A stretch of DNA of 7,467 nt from JANMEB01 sp041740495 (lineage in GTDB: Bacteria > Planctomycetota > Planctomycetia > Pirellulales > Pirellulaceae), in the NCBI GenBank assembly GCA_041740495.1, contig JBGSLW010000318.1:1-7467 (forward strand), in the 5' to 3' direction. The number at the start of each line of letters is the position of its first letter. The first letter of the stretch is position 1. This document shows positions 4,643-7,467 of the stretch, piece after piece. Position numbers and translations under genes: made by a program. The notes below the pieces were generated by a model. The model worked only from the letters and a program-made list of their open reading frames with translations, searched no databases and was not told where the DNA came from.

Positions 4643-5518
4643 ATGTCGGCCCGAGTCGTCTTGTTGTATTCGCGCATCCGCGTCGAAGAGAAGCTGCTGC
4701 ACGATGCTTTGATCGCCCAGGGATTCGAAGTCCAGTTGCTCGACGCCCGCCGCATCGTCCTGGATCCCCAAGATCGGTCCGCCTGGGAATCGACCGACTT
4801 GGTCGTCGATCGCTGCATTGCCCATAGCCAGACCACCGCGCTGATTCCCACGCTCGAGGCGATGGGGGTGACCTGCATCAATCGCGGCGAAGTGACTCGC
4901 TGTTGCGGCAACAAGTTGGAAACCAGCCTGGCGTTGATGCGGCAGGCGGTCCCCACCTTGCCGATCCGCGTGGCGGTCTCACCCGAAGCGGCTTTGGAGG
5001 CGATCGAAGCACTCGGTTACCCCGTCGTCCTCAAACCGGTCGTCGGATCGTGGGGCCGGTTGCTGGCGAAGATCAACGATCGCGACGCCGCCGAGGCGCT
5101 GGTGGAGCACAAAGATACGCTCGGGTCGGTGCAACATCAAACGTTTTATGTCCAACCGTACGTCGAGAAAGACAACTTCGACATTCGCTCGTTCGTGCTG
5201 GGTGACGAAACGATCTGCGCGATTCGCCGGAACAGCGCGCATTGGATCACCAACACAGCTCGAGGCGCCTCGACGGAAAATCAACCCGTGACGCCGGAGA
5301 TCGATGAACTGAGCCGCCGCGCTGCCCGCGCAGTCGGCGGCGGCGCCCTGGCGATCGATCTGTTCCAGCCTCGCCACGGGGAGTTGCTGGTCAACGAAGT
5401 CAACGCCACGATGGAGTTCCGCAACTCGATTGACGTCACCGGGGTGAACATTCCAGCGCGGATGGCCGAGTACTTCGCGCAAGTCGCCGCCGATCCCCAG
5501 CGGCTACAGCCAACGTAG
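4643..5518 (+). CDS. lysX: LysW ligase LysX (ATP-grasp, RimK-like)
   Basis: LysX uses ATP to form an isopeptide bond between the side-chain carboxylate of LysW Glu58 and the alpha-amino group of alpha-aminoadipate (or glutamate in ArgX enzymes). The 291 residues match the family length. The ATP-grasp core is visible: VVLKPVVGSWGRLLAKI (128-144), VQPYVEK (170-176), DIRSFVLG (180-187), WITNTARGA (201-209), and the metal-binding segment ELLVNEVNATMEFRNS (247-262). The N-terminal pre-ATP-grasp domain spans about 1-110. The gene begins 3 bp after lysW, implying coupled translation, and ends 15 bp before lysY. Overall it is close to characterised LysX proteins, but sequence inspection alone does not settle alpha-aminoadipate against glutamate preference. 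Confidence 0.93.
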   Translation: MSARVVLLYSRIRVEEKLLHDALIAQGFEVQLLDARRIVLDPQDRSAWESTDLVVDRCIAHSQTTALIPTLEAMGVTCINRGEVTRCCGNKLETSLALMRQAVPTLPIRVAVSPEAALEAIEALGYPVVLKPVVGSWGRLLAKINDRDAAEALVEHKDTLGSVQHQTFYVQPYVEKDNFDIRSFVLGDETICAIRRNSAHWITNTARGASTENQPVTPEIDELSRRAARAVGGGALAIDLFQPRHGELLVNEVNATMEFRNSIDVTGVNIPARMAEYFAQVAADPQRLQPT

Positions 5519-5533
5519 GGGACTGCGAAAACG

Positions 5534-6562
5534 ATGAGCGTGATGGTGTCCGTGGTCGGCGGTTCTGGATACGCCGGTGGAGAATTGATCCGGCTGTTGT
5601 TGTCGCACCCCCACGTGACGCTCCGCGAAGTCACCTCGCAGTCGCAGGCGGGAAAGCCGCTGAGTAGTGTGCACCCGAATCTCCGCGGGCGCACCGATTT
5701 GACGTTTGTGGCTGCGGAAGATGTGCGCCCGGTCGACGTGCTGTTTCTGGCGCTGCCGCACGGCTTCGCCGCGAGGAACCTTGCGCACTACACCGGTTTG
5801 GCGGGGCGGATGATCGATCTTTCCGCCGACTTCCGCCTGCGCGATCCGGAGACCTACGCGCGCTGGTACGGAGAGCCGCACCCCAGCCCGGAATGGCTAT
5901 CTCGATTCGTGTACGGTTTGCCGGAGACGCAGCGGGTCGCGATCGCCGACGCCCACTGGGTCAGCGGCGTCGGCTGCAACGCGACCGCCGCCAACCTGGC
6001 ACTCCTCCCGCTGGCGCGGGCGGGCTTGATCGAGCGCGCGATTTGCGACTTAAAGGTCGGATCGTCCGAAGGAGGGAATGAACCGTCGCTGGCCACACAT
6101 CACCCCGAACGGAGCGGCAGTTTTCGCTCGTTCGCCCCCGTGGGACATCGACATCAAGCGGAGATCGCTCAGGAACTGGGGGACTTTGAGTTGCATTTCA
6201 CGGCAACCGCGGTGGAGATGGTACGCGGCATCCTGTGCACCGCCCATCTCTTCCTGACCCAGCCGAAGAGCGAACGCGAGTTGTGGAAACTGTTTCGCGG
6301 AGCCTACCAGAACGAACCGTTCGTTCGGATCGTCAACGAACGGCAGGGGTTGTACCGGTTGCCCGAGCCCAAACTTTTGGCCGGAACGAACTACTGCGAC
6401 GTCGGATTCAAAGTCGACGAAGCCAGCGGCCGCGTCGTCGTCATCAGTGCGCTGGATAATTTGATGAAGGGGGCGGCCGGCACCGCCGTGCAGTGCTTGA
6501 ACTTAATGCACGGATGGCCCGAAACGACGGCCCTCGATTTTCCCGGCCTCCACCCGATCTAG
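5534..6562 (+). CDS. lysY: LysW-aminoadipate/glutamate semialdehyde dehydrogenase LysY (ArgC-like)
   Basis: LysY is the NADPH-dependent reductase that converts LysW-bound acyl phosphate to the semialdehyde; it is a homologue of ArgC. The 342-residue product has the N-terminal dinucleotide-binding motif GGSGYAGGE (9-17), then LALPHG (72-77) and DLSADFRL (95-102). The catalytic Cys148 lies in SGVGCNATAAN; the 'GCNAT' form is typical of LysY rather than the 'GCY.T' of classical ArgC. Downstream are KVGSSEGG (174-181), HRHQAEI with the probable base histidine (205-211), and LDNLMKGAAGTAVQ (307-320). AGGGGA (5517-5522) overlaps the lysX stop and lies 11 nt before the ATG; a second in-frame ATG at 5543 is a less likely start. 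It fits third in the operon, between ligase and kinase. It could serve lysine, arginine or both. Confidence 0.93.
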   Translation: MSVMVSVVGGSGYAGGELIRLLLSHPHVTLREVTSQSQAGKPLSSVHPNLRGRTDLTFVAAEDVRPVDVLFLALPHGFAARNLAHYTGLAGRMIDLSADFRLRDPETYARWYGEPHPSPEWLSRFVYGLPETQRVAIADAHWVSGVGCNATAANLALLPLARAGLIERAICDLKVGSSEGGNEPSLATHHPERSGSFRSFAPVGHRHQAEIAQELGDFELHFTATAVEMVRGILCTAHLFLTQPKSERELWKLFRGAYQNEPFVRIVNERQGLYRLPEPKLLAGTNYCDVGFKVDEASGRVVVISALDNLMKGAAGTAVQCLNLMHGWPETTALDFPGLHPI

Positions 6563-6574
6563 AGTAACCCCGTC

Positions 6575-7399
6575 ATGATCGTAGTCAAAATCGGCGGCGG
6601 CGAAGGGAACCAGATCGACTGGCTGGCCCAGGACGTCGCGGAACTGCAACGAGCCGGACAACGACTGGTCGTCGTGCACGGTGGATCGCACCTCACCAAT
6701 GCCTTGGCGACCCAACTGAATTACCCTCCGCAGTTCATTACGTCTCCGTCGGGGATGACCTCGAGGTATACCGATCGCCGCACGATGGAGATATTCCAGA
6801 TGGCGTACTGCGGCCGTGCCAATAAGGCCTTGGTCGAGTCGCTGCAGCGGTTGGGTGTCAACGCCGTCGGGTTGTCCGGGATGGATGGGCGTATCTGGAG
6901 TGGGCCGCGGAAAAAAGCGATCCACGCGGTGGAGGGGGACAAGACGCGCATCGTCCGGGACAACTTGACGGGTCGTGTGGAGCAGGTCAATGCTCCGCTG
7001 CTAAAGTTGCTGCTGGAGCAAGGTTACGTCCCGGTGCTCACCCCACCGGCGATTTCGGAGGAAGGCGAGCCGATCAACGTCGACGGCGATCGCGCGGCAG
7101 CCGCCACCGCCGCGGCGTTGGGCGCCGAGACCCTGGTTATCCTCTCCAATGTTCCCGGGCTGCTTCGCGATCTGCACGATCCGCAGTCGAAAATCCCCCG
7201 GATCGGCGTGGAAGAACTCGAGCCATTCACGCGGGAATTCGCGCAGGGGAGAATGAAAATCAAACTGATCGCAGCCGGAGAAGCGCTGCAGCGGGGAGTC
7301 CAACGCGTGATCCTGGGGGATTCGCGAGTTCCCCGCTGTTTGCAAGCCGCCTTGGCAGGGAATGCCACGGTCATCGCAGACAAAACTGTTCATCGATAA
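6575..7399 (+). CDS. lysZ: LysW-aminoadipate/glutamate kinase LysZ (ArgB-like)
   Basis: LysZ is an amino-acid kinase that phosphorylates the side-chain carboxylate of the LysW-bound substrate, giving the acyl phosphate used by LysY. The 274 residues cover the whole fold: the N-terminal MIVVKIGGG with catalytic-type K5, VVHGGSH (33-39), SPSGMTSRYTDRRTMEIF (57-74, typical of the LysZ branch), VGLSGMDG (98-105), NVDGDRAA (168-175) with D172 matching the catalytic aspartate of N-acetylglutamate kinase, and GRMKIKL (225-231) supplying the second phosphate-binding lysine. The gene lies 12 bp after lysY with only a weak GAG before the ATG. It is named by context and motifs; without lysW and lysX it would read as an ArgB homologue. 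No N-terminal helix extension of the arginine-sensitive ArgB type is present. Confidence 0.92.
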   Translation: MIVVKIGGGEGNQIDWLAQDVAELQRAGQRLVVVHGGSHLTNALATQLNYPPQFITSPSGMTSRYTDRRTMEIFQMAYCGRANKALVESLQRLGVNAVGLSGMDGRIWSGPRKKAIHAVEGDKTRIVRDNLTGRVEQVNAPLLKLLLEQGYVPVLTPPAISEEGEPINVDGDRAAAATAAALGAETLVILSNVPGLLRDLHDPQSKIPRIGVEELEPFTREFAQGRMKIKLIAAGEALQRGVQRVILGDSRVPRCLQAALAGNATVIADKTVHR

Positions 7400-7407
7400 G
7401 TTCTTGC

Positions 7408-7467
7408 ATGGATCTGAACTACCCCAGCAAACCGCCGTCGGCAGTTGCGATCGACGCCGCCGCAATC
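7408..7467 (+). CDS. Start of a fifth operon gene, cut by the right edge
   Basis: An ATG 8 bp after the lysZ stop opens a frame that stays open for all 20 codons to the window end (MDLNYPSKPP..., then an alanine-rich stretch). The spacing matches the tight gaps of the operon. By context the product should belong to the same pathway: the aminotransferase LysJ/ArgD, the hydrolase LysK/ArgE, or an arginine-pathway enzyme such as ArgF. The visible residues match no motif, so no choice can be made. There is no Shine-Dalgarno sequence before the ATG (AAGTTCTTGC). Confidence 0.55.
   Translation, partial: MDLNYPSKPPSAVAIDAAAI

Overview
The window looks like a piece of a moderately GC-rich bacterial chromosome, most likely from a planctomycete (Pirellula/Rhodopirellula-like). 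This assignment is an inference. It rests on a complete LysW-type amino-acid biosynthesis cluster, a secreted protein with a pseudopilin-like 'YSVGPN..DDGG' tail of the kind common in planctomycetes, several genes with weak or absent Shine-Dalgarno sequences, and loosely packed single genes with long structured intergenic stretches. No RNA gene, insertion sequence, integrase, CRISPR array or phage gene is visible.

Layout. (1) Positions 1-95, minus strand: the first 31 codons of a gene that runs off the left edge. Its N-terminus carries a twin-arginine (SRRQFV) export motif. (2) Positions 96-441: a 346-bp divergent intergenic region with a plausible promoter for each neighbour and a 98-bp axis-symmetric inverted repeat (283-380) that would lie in the nadA leader. 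(3) 442-1428, plus: nadA, quinolinate synthase, with its cluster-binding cysteines intact. (4) 1429-1590: a convergent intergenic region with an imperfect 18-bp tandem repeat, a perfect 11-bp-stem hairpin and a short direct duplication. (5) 1591-2439, minus: a sugar-isomerase-like TIM-barrel protein that seems to lack most of the family's metal ligands. (6) 2440-2848: a 409-bp divergent intergenic region. (7) 2849-4390, plus: a secreted protein of unknown function with a pseudopilin-like C-terminus. (8) 4463-7399, plus: lysW-lysX-lysY-lysZ with gaps of 3, 15 and 12 bp, followed 8 bp later by the first 20 codons of another gene that is cut by the right edge.

How the genes work together. The LysW cluster is the coherent system here. 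LysW is a small acidic zinc protein ending in EDWGE. LysX attaches the amino group of alpha-aminoadipate or glutamate to the C-terminal glutamate of LysW, LysZ phosphorylates the side-chain carboxylate of the bound substrate, and LysY reduces the acyl phosphate to a semialdehyde. An aminotransferase (LysJ) and a hydrolase (LysK) would finish the pathway to lysine or ornithine/arginine; neither is identifiable within the window, although the truncated last gene is a candidate. NadA starts NAD biosynthesis and has no visible functional link to the rest.

Nothing here is clearly a new multi-gene system. The points most worth following up are the 98-bp symmetric element upstream of nadA, the structured repeat region between nadA and the TIM-barrel gene, the apparently metal-less TIM barrel, the pseudopilin-tailed secreted protein, and whether the LysW pathway makes lysine, arginine or both in this organism.
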